64,000 nucleotides of DNA, taken from Pomphorhynchus laevis. Taxonomy: Eukaryota; Acanthocephala; Palaeacanthocephala; Echinorhynchida; Pomphorhynchidae. The notes beneath the pieces were generated by a model. The model did not search any database, had not been told where the DNA came from, and worked only from the letters and a program-made list of their open reading frames with translations. This document shows positions 29,854 through 39,850 of the stretch, piece by piece. Location: positions 1 to 64,000 of the forward strand of contig WNNJ02002353.1 in NCBI GenBank assembly GCA_012934845.2, written 5' to 3'. Every line of letters begins with the position of its first letter. The stretch's first letter is position 1. The position numbers were made by a program, and so were the translations under genes.

Positions 29854-30201
29854 TTACCTTATTTTCGGAATATATTTACTTAAATCTGACCCTATTATTT
29901 CTTTACTTTTAGAATTATTTAAAAGTCCGGCTATATTTATGTTATCTATACATTTATTAATGAAGTTTATGGTTAATGTATATTTTCTATTGTTATTATT
30001 TACATTTATTGTACGATTATAGTATTTTGTATTACAATAACTGTCTATTATACAACTTAGCCTATCATAGTCGTTAATTAATTTTTGATTTATTGAATAT
30101 ATGATATCTTTAGAAAAACTTCTTATATTTACATAAAGATCTTTTAGCTTATTATCACTTAAAAGTTGTTTTAATATTTCTAATTGTTCATTTATATACA
30201 T
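29854..30201 (-). CDS. PLE extreme N-terminal region
   Basis: This 115-residue frame is rich in Asn, Ile, Lys and Tyr and ends SDLSKYIPKIRP, consistent with the start of the PLE protein directly upstream of the CNC region. It lies in line with the other two frames, 82 bp before the next. No domain is recognised. The Met near 30201 could be the true start of the PLE ORF, since upstream sequence is A/T-rich with repeated TTTTTAACTCTA. Confidence 0.45.
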   Translation of the reverse strand: MYINEQLEILKQLLSDNKLKDLYVNIRSFSKDIIYSINQKLINDYDRLSCIIDSYCNTKYYNRTINVNNNNRKYTLTINFINKCIDNINIAGLLNNSKSKEIIGSDLSKYIPKIR

Positions 30202-30261
30202 ATCTTTTTTAATATTTTTAACTCTAAAATTTTTAACTCTAATAGTTGAATATTCACCCCA

Positions 30262-31600
30262 ACTTCTTAAGTTACTTGTTCCTGTTCTGACTGAGCCTCC
30301 TCAATAATGCACAGCATAGATTTCGCCCTCGGCGTTCATGTCTTACAAACTTATTACATGCTCGTGAAGATTGGGTTGGACATGTTGCTAACGGGTACTG
30401 TATCGACTAATATTTCTTGATTTTAGTCGGGCTTTTGATAGGGTGCCCCACAAAATGCAAATTTCCACCCTCGAGTCTTATAATAGCTCCATTATAAGCT
30501 GAATTCAAGATTTTCTTAAAGATATATCCTTTGATGTTCGTGTAAGTCAATGTATATCTTCTTATCGTCCTATCATCACAGGAGCACCACAGGGATCAGA
30601 CTTAGCCCCTTGATGTTTAACATATAAATCAGCTACTAGATTTAATTGAGGATTGTAGTGTTTTAGCTTTTGCCGATGATGTAAAGGTATGGAAATTGAT
30701 TAAAACCGACAAGGAACGAAATGACTTTCAAAATATCTTAAACATTGTTTATCGATGATCCTAAAACACTGGAATTGTATTGAATATTAAAAAGTGTGCA
30801 TATATGAGATTAGGTCATAGCAATGTGAGTCAAGAATATTTTATTGGCAACGAGTCTGTTGTTACCACGCAGTCCATTCGGGATCTTGATATAATTGTTT
30901 AAAACAATACGAAAGCACGTGCTAACACTGATAGGATTTGTAACGTAACAAGAATAATGACCTATATTGTCAAAAATTGCTTCACAGATTTATCTCCCGT
31001 TTGTGTTGTGCGTTTATATAATGCTCTTATAAGACCGATATTAGAATATGTGTCGTCAGCGGTTTTTTCGTGTACGCGTAAAGAACTTGATCAATTAGAG
31101 CGCATACTTCGACGGTTTACGAAATTATGTCCTCAGGTACGATATCTTCCTTATGAGGCACGAATAAAAAGTTTGAATATGTCGACAGTGCGTGGAAAGT
31201 TCCTTCTTTTCGACCTTCTAGCTATGTATCGACTAATTAACGAAGATGAAAATTTCGTAGCAAATAGAGTTGAACTCAATTAACGGGATGGACGTAGAGG
31301 GCACTCGAAAGTACTGGTAGTACATGAGCACGGAAAATACCCTCGTCATTTCCGACTGTCCCATCGAGCGGTGAATGTTTGGAATCGTCTTCCAGTTGAT
31401 GTCGTTGCGGTGCATACAATCAATGAATTTAAATCCAATATAAAGAACTGAATTCGAAATGAGAACGAGTGGTGGTTGCTGCAGTACCCATGGTTCTGAT
31501 ATATATACTGAATGATTTTTTTTGATTTTTTTCTTGTATTAATTTGTTTTTTTTTGAGCGGTTAAAACAGCCTTATGGCTATGACCTGTAGTAATAATAA
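30262..31600 (+). mobile_element. LINE-B3, CR1-like RT and 3' end, degenerate
   Basis: It is readable from QHRFRPRRSCLTNLLHARED (about 30315) through FLDFSRAFDRVPH, TGAPQGS and VLAFADDVKVW (about 30660) to the C-terminal frame 30957-31283 (NALIRPILEYVSSAVFSCTR). The end reads LSHRAVNVWNRLPVDVVA (about 31370). The 3' UTR has CAGCCTTATGGCTATG and TAATAATAATTAAC near 31600. Several stops and frameshifts. 5'-truncated next to the PLE. Confidence 0.7.
30957..31283 (+). CDS. LINE-B3 ORF2 C-terminal region
   Basis: A 108-residue remnant of the RT thumb and CR1 C-terminal domain. It contains YIVKNCFTDLSPVCVVRLYN, ALIRPILEYV, ELDQLERILRRFTKLC and DLLAMYRLI. The order and spacing match residues of the C-terminal third of the intact LINE-B ORF2. 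No catalytic residues are included. The frame is closed by a stop before the final WN.LP segment, which is readable further on to about 31440. Confidence 0.6.
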   Translation: MTYIVKNCFTDLSPVCVVRLYNALIRPILEYVSSAVFSCTRKELDQLERILRRFTKLCPQVRYLPYEARIKSLNMSTVRGKFLLFDLLAMYRLINEDENFVANRVELN

Positions 31601-31758
31601 TTAACAACAATGCCATAATCTCTGGTGATATAGTAATATCCTTCATTACAAGTTTACCATCTATCTTAAGCTAGCAAAAATAATAAAATTTGCATACAAA
31701 GACAATTATAAATATTCAAGTTCATACAAATGTTTTAGTGCACTAGATATAAATTGTA

Positions 31759-32061
31759 ATGAATAAAAATAAACTCCATAAGCTTTTAAAGCTGAAAAAC
31801 TACAACGATGATATTATCTTATCGTCTATTATTTATTCTAAATTATTGATAATGCCTGAAATTACAAATAGAAATAACTCTGATTCTATGAGTCTTGATG
31901 TTTGCAGTGAACCAAATCTTAAAATATCAGACATGTATAAATTTTTTTCTCCTACTACAATGGCAAATACTTCTACTGTAATGACAAATACTCATTCTAC
32001 AATTACAAATATTGCAGGAACACGGGAAAACTTAGAGGTAACCCAAATTCGAGTTGTATAA
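31759..32061 (+). CDS. Possible LINE-F ORF1 remnant
   Basis: The 100-residue frame (MNKNKLHKLLKLKNYNDDII, ISDMYKFFSPTTMANTSTV) has a low-complexity Thr/Asn-rich end and no recognised domain. It lies just upstream of the LINE-F endonuclease in the same orientation, so an ORF1 origin is the simplest reading. The following sequence to about 32330 (FVELKISEQMKSIHAIIKHV) could be a coiled coil of the same protein in another frame. It could instead be unrelated host sequence. Confidence 0.3.
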   Translation: MNKNKLHKLLKLKNYNDDIILSSIIYSKLLIMPEITNRNNSDSMSLDVCSEPNLKISDMYKFFSPTTMANTSTVMTNTHSTITNIAGTRENLEVTQIRVV

Positions 32062-32849
32062 GATATTCTGAAGTTTGTCGAACTAAAAATTTCGGAACAA
32101 ATGAAATCGATTCATGCTATTATTAAACACGTGACCTACGCCTTTTTTAACATCCAACGGCTGATTATGTACCGACAATCACTTCAAGCAAACGCTTCTC
32201 ATCGAGCGGCACACCACCAAAGTTAAAAAAGAAAGGAGCAGCACGGACGATTGTGAAAAATGATGATAATTCACACTCCAGTCTCGCTGTTAGAGCCGGA
32301 GGCCGGAAGGGCAACCTTCGCCCTTTTGGCTTAACTAGGAGGTTCGCTGTCCCTTCTAGTGACACCCTTACATGGGAAGTAAATACGAACCGTTTTCACT
32401 GGACATCATTCATTGGAATTCGGGAGTTGCTTCTGCACTTAGTATTTTATCTGGTCGAGATGCAGATGTTATAGTCCTTCAGGAAATTGGATCTATCCAG
32501 TCTCCCCAGGACATTACTCGATTTATTCCAAATCACATAACCTCCTACTTTACTCCGTACATAACCCCACATCACTCCTGCTCTTCTCAAGGTTTTTAAC
32601 CTTAGTTAAATCCCATTAAAGATCATCCTCCTTTTAAATTATTCTTGTCCAGCACTATCATGTTTAGCGATAGCACTCTAGAAGTACGGTAAACGCATTA
32701 GTATATATAATATCTATATTCGGCCAGGGGAGATTCACAAGTAGCGTGACCTCCTGGACCGTATATTGGGTAGCGGCTATGACATGTTACTTGGTGACTT
32801 CAACGACAAAACTGGTCGTTGGATTAATGCAGCACTTCGCAGATCTAGG

Positions 32850-32995
32850 ATCGTTTATTTTATACGAACTTATTGTGCGCGAACTTATTGGTTTACGAAC
32901 TTATTGTGAGCCAGCTATTTGAGCTAATGCTCGTATGTTGTTAAATGTATAATAATACATAAACTGTTTCCCCCAACTTTCTTACACAAAAATAA
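32850..32995. repeat. Small insertion in LINE-F with a repeated GAACTTATTG
   Basis: Between the LINE-F endonuclease and the following linker lies AT-rich sequence with three copies of (C)GAACTTATTG within about 50 bp (32868-32912). It has no coding capacity and is not shared with other elements here. It may be a small nonautonomous element or a local expansion. Confidence 0.35.
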
Positions 32996-34459
32996 ATTCA
33001 CTTCTTGACATAATATTGCTACACGAGAGGTGGCTGCTAAAGCCTACCTGTATTGAGCAGTCGCGTCAACAACTGTGCACCTCGCATGATTTACTTCGCT
33101 GGCGGTTACATGAAGATACGCTGCTGAGAAAGAGGTTTCACTTTGATCCAATCAGAGTAGCCTTCTTCCAGGCTGCGATCCGACTCTACCCGTTAGTAGG
33201 AAATGCGAATATCTGTTCAAGCTACCGCGATACTTTCGACCACCTATAAAGGTCCTTTATTTAATCCCACTTCAACAGAACTCAAAGTCCTAGCTAAAAT
33301 GCTAAACCTTCCCAATCTCTCTGTTTCCATTAGACAGTTCCACTCGAAAGAATACTGAAGCTCTAGATATAGGCTCCAGCTGAGTAGAGATAAGGCAAGT
33401 ATTACTCGTCTTTATTCATCTGTCTTTATTCTGGAAGATATTCAACAATGAGAAGTTTGTTCGTTGGAAGGAGAATGCATCTGGTTGGATTGGCAGCATA
33501 AGCCTTGCCAAAGTTCTGGAGGAGTCAGTAACCTCACATAATTGTGGAGTCACTCAATATCCCCTATCAATCCCGACTTGGGGTGACTTCATGAGCAGAT
33601 CATCAGCTCGCTGTGGCTATTTTCCTAGATTTTTCCGCTGCATTTGACCGCATTTCCGTTTTCTTTGTTATCTCTTCTCTTAGGTAACTCGGGTTTACTG
33701 CGATTATTGTTTCCAAAAAATTCTTTTATGAATACGACCATGATGCTCGTCAGTTCCACCTTATTACAGGTGTGCTTCAATTGTCCTCAATTTCTCTTAT
33801 CTTATATCTTGCTGCTTCCATCGTCATCTTTAAGACATTTAAACGCGATCAACATCTAGTGGTATACGCTGATGATACCACATCCCTATTGTTTGGACGA
33901 AGGTGCATAGTTGTAGTTTCAGACATCAGCCGCTTATTTTTAAGATTAAAAAATTAGTTATCCACGGTCAATCTTATTTTCAACTCCTCCAAATTGTAGG
34001 TGGTTGTATTTAATGGTGTCCCTGTCACAAAGAAAAAACTAAAGAGACTAGCAATCTCAGCTCTCTTCCATTTTGAACAATCAACCACTTCCCTCCTTTA
34101 CACATCGAGTAAAATATCTGGGGTGTACCGTTACGATTAAATGGTCGACCGGACCAGACTTAATTATATTCAAAAGTGTACCGAAGAAAGCTAGATGGGC
34201 CCTGAAACGGGACCAGCATATGCCATTAAGTGAGAAAGCTCAGGTACGCATCTGGGGTACCTGGGCAATCACGGGATTAGCCTTCTTTTCTAGAGGTCGT
34301 CCCCAGAGCGAATACCAAGGTTTCTTAAGCTTCCTCGTGGTGTAGGCTGGAGGGATATGATCCCCCTTGCAATCATTATAAGACAACATTTAGACAACAT
34401 TATAGATATTTTATAAAAAATCATCTTCATCTTATGTTTGTTCCCATATTTATGCATAG

Positions 34460-35390
34460 TGCTTGTATTTAAAAAAATCCTTTATTTATTTAGATGTAGT
34501 TGCAAATATGTGTGGAGCATTCTTTACGTCCATTGGTGTAGATTTCAAAAATTTAGCAAACAATATGGCAAAATTCGCAGTACGTCTGTCTACATGCAAA
34601 ATTCTATTGGACGAAATAGACGCATACACGATGTGTTGTCTTATATCACTCGATAAAAATCCAAGAGTGATATTAATCGCCGTTGGAGAAGTATCTCGCC
34701 GATTATAGAGAAAGTTATTTTGAACCATGTACAAAAAAGTTTACAGAATGCGCCGGTATCGAACAACCCTGTACTGGATAGCGAAAACTAGCGTCGTCAC
34801 TAATATAGAACTAGCGTCGTCACTAATTCAGTTCGAGATATATATAATCTTAATTATATACATGCATACTGACAACATATGCAAATAATGCCCTTAATAT
34901 GATAAACCGCAATCTTGCCTTAAAAATATGAATTTAATGTCTTGCACTTTCGACAGTTCTCAAAATACATAATACATCATATAAATTGTGTCGAGGAGGA
35001 TATCATAATGTCAAAAGAAGGGTTCACATAGATATATTCTCTAGCAATGACAGCAGCATCACTCCCTATGATTGACGAATTAAAGTTGATTTTACAATCG
35101 GTTTAACATAGATGGTATGTGGATGATTCCTGCATGATTGGAATGCCATGTGATTTAAAGGTGTGGAACATAATTTAGGAAATTGGTCAAAAATTTGGAT
35201 ATATGGTGAAGTCAAAAAAGTGCAAATTTGTAGTACGCAAAGAAAATGAAACATCAGCTACGAAAATCCTAAGAAAAAGCCGGAATGGATACCACATCTG
35301 AAGGAGTTAATTTGCCAGGTATACCTATAGATTCGAAAGAATATTGTCAGAAGATTATTGAGAAAATAACCTTCTGTCACGAATGTTATT
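34460..35390 (+). mobile_element. LINE-G fragment (RT)
   Basis: The frame 34463-34708 reads NMAKFAVRLSTCKILLDEID, then LISLDKNPRVILIAVGEVSR. It aligns in order with the LINE-G copy at 56760 (MAKFARRIATTEIDDKYLDA, LVALDKIPGVCPIGIGEV). The second RT half is readable at about 35046-35290 (AMTAASLPMIDELKL, WYVDDSCMIGM with the two catalytic Asp, IGQKFGYMVKSKKCKF). A piece between, at about 34740-35040, is badly decayed. There is no endonuclease part here. Confidence 0.65.
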
Positions 35391-35524
35391 TCTAACATGA
35401 AACGAATAGGTCTTGCTATTAGCAAGACCATGAAACGAATAAGTCTTGCTAAAATCCAGATAGGTCTTGCAATATCCTATTTAGTGGTATCCCTGAATCA
35501 AAGGCCAGCAACTCACAAATACGT

Positions 35525-35911
35525 ATGAATGACGATGTGTCCAGCCTCCGTACTGTGTTCTGTCAGTTATTCTTAGAAGGTGATGAGAAGCTAGTTTCTA
35601 CTCTTAAGGTTACAAAGTTGTTTCGACTTGGAAAAAAGGTGGCAGAGAAACCAAGATTGTTGAAAGTTGTATTATCTTCCGCAAAACATGCAGACATTTT
35701 GCTCAAACGTGGTTTTCGACTTAAAGATTATCCACATCGTATTCTTAAAGATTTGAGTCTCGAAGATCGTTTAAAGTTGAAAGAAACAAAAACAGAATTA
35801 CGAAACCGGCTATCTGAAGGTGAAACGAACTTATGCATACGAAATTTTCAGGTTGTCAGGTGGCGCCCAGTAGTTCGTTGGAATCCCATAACGATCAACA
35901 GCGTCACTTAG
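35525..35911 (+). CDS. LINE-B2 ORF1, RRM-like and C-terminal domain
   Basis: The 128-residue frame aligns along its length with the C-terminal half of LINE-B ORF1. It shows DDVSSLRTVFCQLFLEGDEK, TKLFRLGKK, RLLKVVLSSAKHADILLKRG, RILKDLSLEDRLKLKETKTE and NLCIRNFQVVRWRPVVRW. The zinc-binding N-terminus is missing because the copy is 5'-truncated. It overlaps the ORF2 frame (from 35833), but the ATGA overlap of LINE-B and LINE-D is not conserved here, since the stop is a TAG. Confidence 0.7.
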   Translation: MNDDVSSLRTVFCQLFLEGDEKLVSTLKVTKLFRLGKKVAEKPRLLKVVLSSAKHADILLKRGFRLKDYPHRILKDLSLEDRLKLKETKTELRNRLSEGETNLCIRNFQVVRWRPVVRWNPITINSVT

Positions 35912-36145
35912 CAGTATCCAGTTTGAATCTTGCTAGTTCGTCTGGAAAAGGTAGTTTCAACAGTCATTCATCGCAACTCTTGGGTAGCGTTAGTTTCAAT
36001 TCTGATCTGGGACACTTAGTTTCATTCAACAAATTATTCACCGTTCATAGTAATCCCTTACCACAACCTACACGCTATTTATCGATTGGGTATTCTAATC
36101 TTCGTAGTTTGCCTGCTCAAATAGTGGAGTTGAAGTATCATTCGT

Positions 36146-36790
36146 ATGACATTTTCTGCGTTGCTTAAATCCTGGTTGCATCAATATATTGTCGATACCA
36201 CTGTGAACATTCCTGGATTTCGCCTTCTACGAAGCGACAGAATATCAGGTAGGCGAGGTGGCGGGGTCGCCGCGTATGTCAGAGAACATTTCCTCGTATC
36301 TGAGGTGTTGAATATTTGTGACCCTTGTGGGTCGTTTGAGACTCTATGCTTCTGTATTGATCACTCAGCGACCAGTATGAATTTTTGCGTCGTGTATCGA
36401 TCTCCGTCAGTAATTGCAGACACTGATCAACTAAAACTTATTTTACAATCGGTATGTTCCTCCCCTCACTTTATTCTTTTAGGCGATTTTAATCTTCCAC
36501 AATCTAGATGGTCAGACTATGTCTTTTCTGATGGTAGTTCCACGGAAAGGGAAATATCTGAGTTCCTAGCTGAGGAACTCATGCTGATTCAGCACGTACA
36601 AGAACCAACTTGCTTAACTTCAAGATCGGATTCGGTACTTGATCTGGTGTTTTCCAGATATGTAGGAGACATAATCAAAGTTGATCATCTCCCTCCTTTA
36701 GGAAGTAGTGACCACTGCTTGCTCTCCTTGACGGCTGTCCCTTATTCCAGATTCTGTCCACCTTGCTCAAAAACTTCCAAACGTCATTGA
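36146..36790 (+). CDS. LINE-B2 endonuclease
   Basis: This 214-residue frame covers most of the APE domain. It reads SWLHQYIVDTTVNIPGFRLL, RSDRISGRRGGGVAAYV, NFCVVYRSPSV, HFILLGDFNLPQSRW (catalytic Asp/Asn), EFLAEELMLIQHVQEPTC, SVLDLVFSRYVGDI and LGSSDHCLLSL (catalytic His). The N-terminal strand (YSNLRSLPAQI) is readable upstream to 36060 but is separated by a stop. Residues expected for catalysis are present in the visible part. Confidence 0.7.
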   Translation: MTFSALLKSWLHQYIVDTTVNIPGFRLLRSDRISGRRGGGVAAYVREHFLVSEVLNICDPCGSFETLCFCIDHSATSMNFCVVYRSPSVIADTDQLKLILQSVCSSPHFILLGDFNLPQSRWSDYVFSDGSSTEREISEFLAEELMLIQHVQEPTCLTSRSDSVLDLVFSRYVGDIIKVDHLPPLGSSDHCLLSLTAVPYSRFCPPCSKTSKRH

Positions 36791-37425
36791 TCAAAGGTGA
36801 GAAGATAAGATGTTTTGAGAGTTTACAACCAATTCCCGTGTACTTTCATGAACACGGACAAGCTATCATTGAATATGATCACTGATTACCTACATAAATT
36901 ATCTGATATTCTTGCCCCTATGCGCAAATCCTCTTATGCTGATAAGTCACCTGCATGGATAGATTTTAACGTCAGACAACTAATAAGTTCAAGAAATTGT
37001 TTATGGAAGCTTCAGCGTTCTGACTCTAGTTTATCTGCCAGATATAAATATGTTTGAAATATTTGTACTAGAGTGAAAGCAACAAAACGATGTGCATTCG
37101 AATCGTCTATCGCTAATAATGTAACACGAAATCCAAAACTATTCTGGGCTTATGTTCGTCGCAACAGAACCCTTAACACAGAAATCAAGTATGTCCTTAA
37201 TGCGGATGGATGTATGATAACTTCTCAGAGTGGTATTGTGGAATGCCTTGCTACGTCTTTTTCGCTACCGACAAATAATTCACATAGAGCTTCTATCACT
37301 TCGCATGGTGTAGCATTAGGGCAATCTTCGCGTTTTCTTCCAGTAACGATTAGTGAGATTGTAAGTCAGTTTGATCAGCTTGACCCATTTAGCTCTACTG
37401 GCCTTATGACATTTCTCCGTTTCTC

Positions 37426-38127
37426 TTGAAGAATTTATCTAGATATTTGGCTCCTTCCCTTCTTGCTATTTTTGAGAACAGTTTGACCACTGGATGTGTT
37501 CCTGAAGTCTGGAAAACTGCCATCGTAGTTCCGATCCCAAAGAAAATCATTGCAACGGCTTGTACTGACTATAGACCAATCAGCCTGACTAGTTCTCTAT
37601 GCAAAGTGCTTGAAAAGTTGATCGCCACCCGGATCAGGCATCACTTGAGGGAACTCGGAATAATGTCGTCTTCTCAACACGGTTTCCTCCCTGGTCGTTC
37701 CTGCTTAACAAACTTATTGACTTCACGCGAAATGTGGGTTGAGGCGGTCAGTCGCGGCCAATTAATCAATGTGGTATTCATTGACTTTTCAAGAGCATTC
37801 GATCGGGTGCCGCATTAGAGCTTGGTAGCATTACTATTTAACTACGGCATTCCTGTAATGTTGTGTAAGTGGGTTCAAGATTTCCTACGTAATCGATTCT
37901 TTAGAGTGAGAGTTGGCACCCATCTTTCCACTCCCAGACGCGTTTACTGTGGTGTTCCGCAGGGTACCGTACTAGGACCTCTGCTGTTTATTGTGTTCCT
38001 TAACGATTTGTTGCTGCGGATTCAGAGTCCCTGTCTTGCTTTTGCTGACGACCTCAAACTATGGTCAGTAGATGATATTGATCCGCTTGGCATTTCCTTG
38101 CAGGAAGACCTTTATGAAATATACTAA
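37426..38127 (+). pseudogene. LINE-B2 reverse transcriptase
   Basis: Two frames in the same phase, separated by a stop at about 37819, encode the RT. The first has VWKTAIVVPIPKK, DYRPISLTSSLCKVLEKLIA, SQHGFLPGRSCLTNLL and FIDFSRAFDRVPH. The second has YGIPVMLCKWVQDFL, YCGVPQGTVLGPLLFIVFLN and SPCLAFADDLKLW with both catalytic Asp. The thumb and C-terminal domain follow in 38146-38532 and on to 38850. A single stop splits the core, so this copy decayed relatively recently. Confidence 0.75.
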
Positions 38128-38949
38128 TGGAGTGAGGCTACTGGTATGCAGATCAATGTTGACAAACGCGGCCACATGAAATTAGGAAGGCGTTGCGATG
38201 ACCGTCGTTTTCGCCTAGGAACTTCAATTCTTAATGTCGTCATGGAGTATAGGGATCTGGGTGTCATGGTGCATAGGACATTGAAATCCCGATCAAATAC
38301 AGAGTTTGCTTATAGCAAGGCTTTGCGAGCTATGTACTGGGTCAAAAATGCATTTAATCGTATTACTCCATACGTCTTCAAACGGCTTTACTGCGCTCTT
38401 GTTCGCCCGCATATAGAGTACTGCGTGCAAGCAGTTTTTCCATACACTAAGAAAGAGTTCAATAGACTAGAGTCAATCCTTCGTAGAGGTTCTCGAATGT
38501 GTTCTCATATCGTGAGCGGCTTAAATTTCTAAAGATACCATCTTTGGGTCAGAGGCTATATCATCTAGACCTTGTTGCATTATGGCGAATGGTTAATGGG
38601 ATAGATGGGTTTCCCTCGTGCTATGTTGAAGTTTGATCTCAGACGCGTCGTGGCCACCCATTGAAACTATTTAAGTTTCCCCTCGGTTAAAGAAGTGAGT
38701 TTGGCTAGGCTCTCACATCGAGCATTAAACGCCTGGAACACGTTGCCAGGAGAAATAGCATGTACCAAAGACTTCTCTCATTTTAAAGTTCAACTTCGTC
38801 AGTGGATTAACGATCATGGCATTCCGGATGTATACAATATTATGTAACCGCTATTTACTTTTTTTATTTTCTTTTTTTCATATTTTCCTATGTGATCAGT
38901 TGAAACAGCCATTTGGCTATAACTTGTAATACTAATAATAATAGGTTTT

Positions 38950-39415
38950 AATGACAAAAAGACACATGTAGCAATTGAAGATCCGCGTGTGGCATATGTT
39001 TCGTTTATCTACGCTTTACAAAACAAATGGAAATATCTTTAAAGAAACTAATATTGTCAACGATCTTGGCTCATAAAATTAAATGATACAATTTTTCAAA
39101 AACTGTTATCACTAACAGGAAACAAAGACTCGAATCCATTATGGAACTAAATCATTAGTTTGCAACCAAACATGTAGGTTTAGGTGTAATGGATTCTGAA
39201 CAAACGTGTGAATCATAATAGAGTTATTGCCAAATAATGTGTTATCCAGTCCTATTGGAAGTAAGTAAAGACTCTGATAGCATAAGAAAGAGTGATAGGG
39301 TAAATAAAAAATAAAGACAAATACGAAAAGCTAATAATTTGGTACAATAATACTTTATAATTCCTCCAAACTGAATTTCATATGAAAAAACGTTAGAATT
39401 TACATATGAAAAAAC
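38950..39415. other. No recognised gene
   Basis: AT-rich sequence between the LINE-B2 tail and the LINE-G remnant. No repeat or coding signature was found. Part of it may be decayed LINE-G RT, since the C-terminal part of that family follows directly. Confidence 0.35.
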
Positions 39416-39419
39416 GCGT

Positions 39420-39800
39420 CTTCATGGTTAACCACCCAAGCTCTATAATTGAATCTAAGTAGTCGCATATTTAAGGACAAAATCGCAGTGCGATAAAACT
39501 GGACACCTAACGATATGCTTCGCATATGCATTTGAGGCAATGTTAATACAACGGCACATTCTTTATCTTGCAAAACCCGTGGTCTTACATCTATTAGACA
39601 TGACATGATGAGATCGTATAGTCAAAGAATTGGTTGTTATTTGCAACGATGTTACCATTGATCCAGGTTTTCAAGTTGTACGAGATGAAGTCATTTTCGA
39701 GAAAACTACTACAAGTGATAAAGAAGCAAGGCTAGATATTGTCTGCTACGACCTTATTGGCAAAAGAACGGAGCAATCTTTATAGGATTTGTGTATCTTG
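39420..39800 (+). mobile_element. LINE-G C-terminal fragment (zinc motif and endonuclease-like region)
   Basis: The plus strand reads SRIFKDKIAVR then NWTPNDMLRICI, TTAHSLSCKTRGLTSIRHD (an H....C zinc motif followed by IRHD), VICNDVTIDPGFQVVRD and DKEARLDIVCYDLIGK followed by DLCIL. This is the C-terminal layout I recall for a REL-type (R2-like) RT family: CxC...H...C, an IRHNE motif, RLDI, about 13 residues, then D. A few frame changes occur. The satellite array starts right after it. Confidence 0.55.
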
Positions 39801-39850
39801 AACAACTATGATAAAAAACTACCTAAAAAAAGTTTGAGATATTGATATAT

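Larger units (their letters stand above)
27728..30245 (-). mobile_element. Penelope-like element (PLE), near full coding length
   Basis: Read on the minus strand, the element gives an N-terminal region (30201-29854), a conserved linker (29771-29271) and a full RT (29241-28096), then a 370-bp 3' region. It is very AT-rich (Asn/Lys/Ile-rich protein), unlike the LINEs around it. The CNC motif with HICTHNLELIENCELRKLLS, then DKASNNFVFICKKLYYD, and the RT motifs are characteristic of PLEs. No GIY-YIG endonuclease was seen after the RT, so it may be of the endonuclease-lacking type or truncated. Its 3' end from about 27728 is shared with a second copy at 63571-64000. One or two breaks separate the three frames. 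Confidence 0.75.
31759..34370 (+). mobile_element. LINE-F, strongly decayed APE-type LINE
   Basis: A separate LINE family, readable only in pieces. An ORF1-like part lies at about 31759-32330. Endonuclease strands follow at 32372-32600 (DIIHWNSGVASALSIL, ADVIVLQEIGS) and 32780-32830 (YDMLLGDFNDKTGRW). RT motifs come at about 33600-33900 (IFLDFSAAFDRIS, LVVYADDTTSLL) and a C-terminal part at 34073-34345 (VKYLGCTVTIKW). The endonuclease and RT are separated by a small insertion at about 32860-32990. Many breaks make this one of the oldest copies in the window. Its clade within the APE-type LINEs is not resolved. Confidence 0.6.
35460..38945 (+). mobile_element. LINE-B2, long copy from ORF1 to 3' end
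   Basis: It starts within ORF1 (about 35470, NILFSGIPESK). The ORF1 end is at 35911; endonuclease at 36060-36750, linker to 37170, RT at 37390-38130, thumb and C-terminal domain to about 38850. The 3' UTR has AACAGCCATTTGGCTATAAC and TAATACTAATAATAATAGG. It is close to LINE-B but clearly a different subfamily. About seven frame interruptions were noted, all small, so it is a moderately old copy. It is the parent type of the fragments at 16868-17741 and 26133-26392. Confidence 0.8.

Noticed and set aside
29840-30022. Plus-strand Leu/Phe-rich frames opposite the Penelope-like ORF as membrane proteins
   Set aside because: They are antisense shadows of an Asn/Lys/Ile-rich coding strand.
35046-35110. 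Homology between LINE-G DELKLILQSV and LINE-B2 DQLKLILQSV (36427-36455) as evidence of a shared domain
   Set aside because: The segments sit in different domains (RT versus endonuclease) and the match covers ten residues only; coincidence or a small copied patch.
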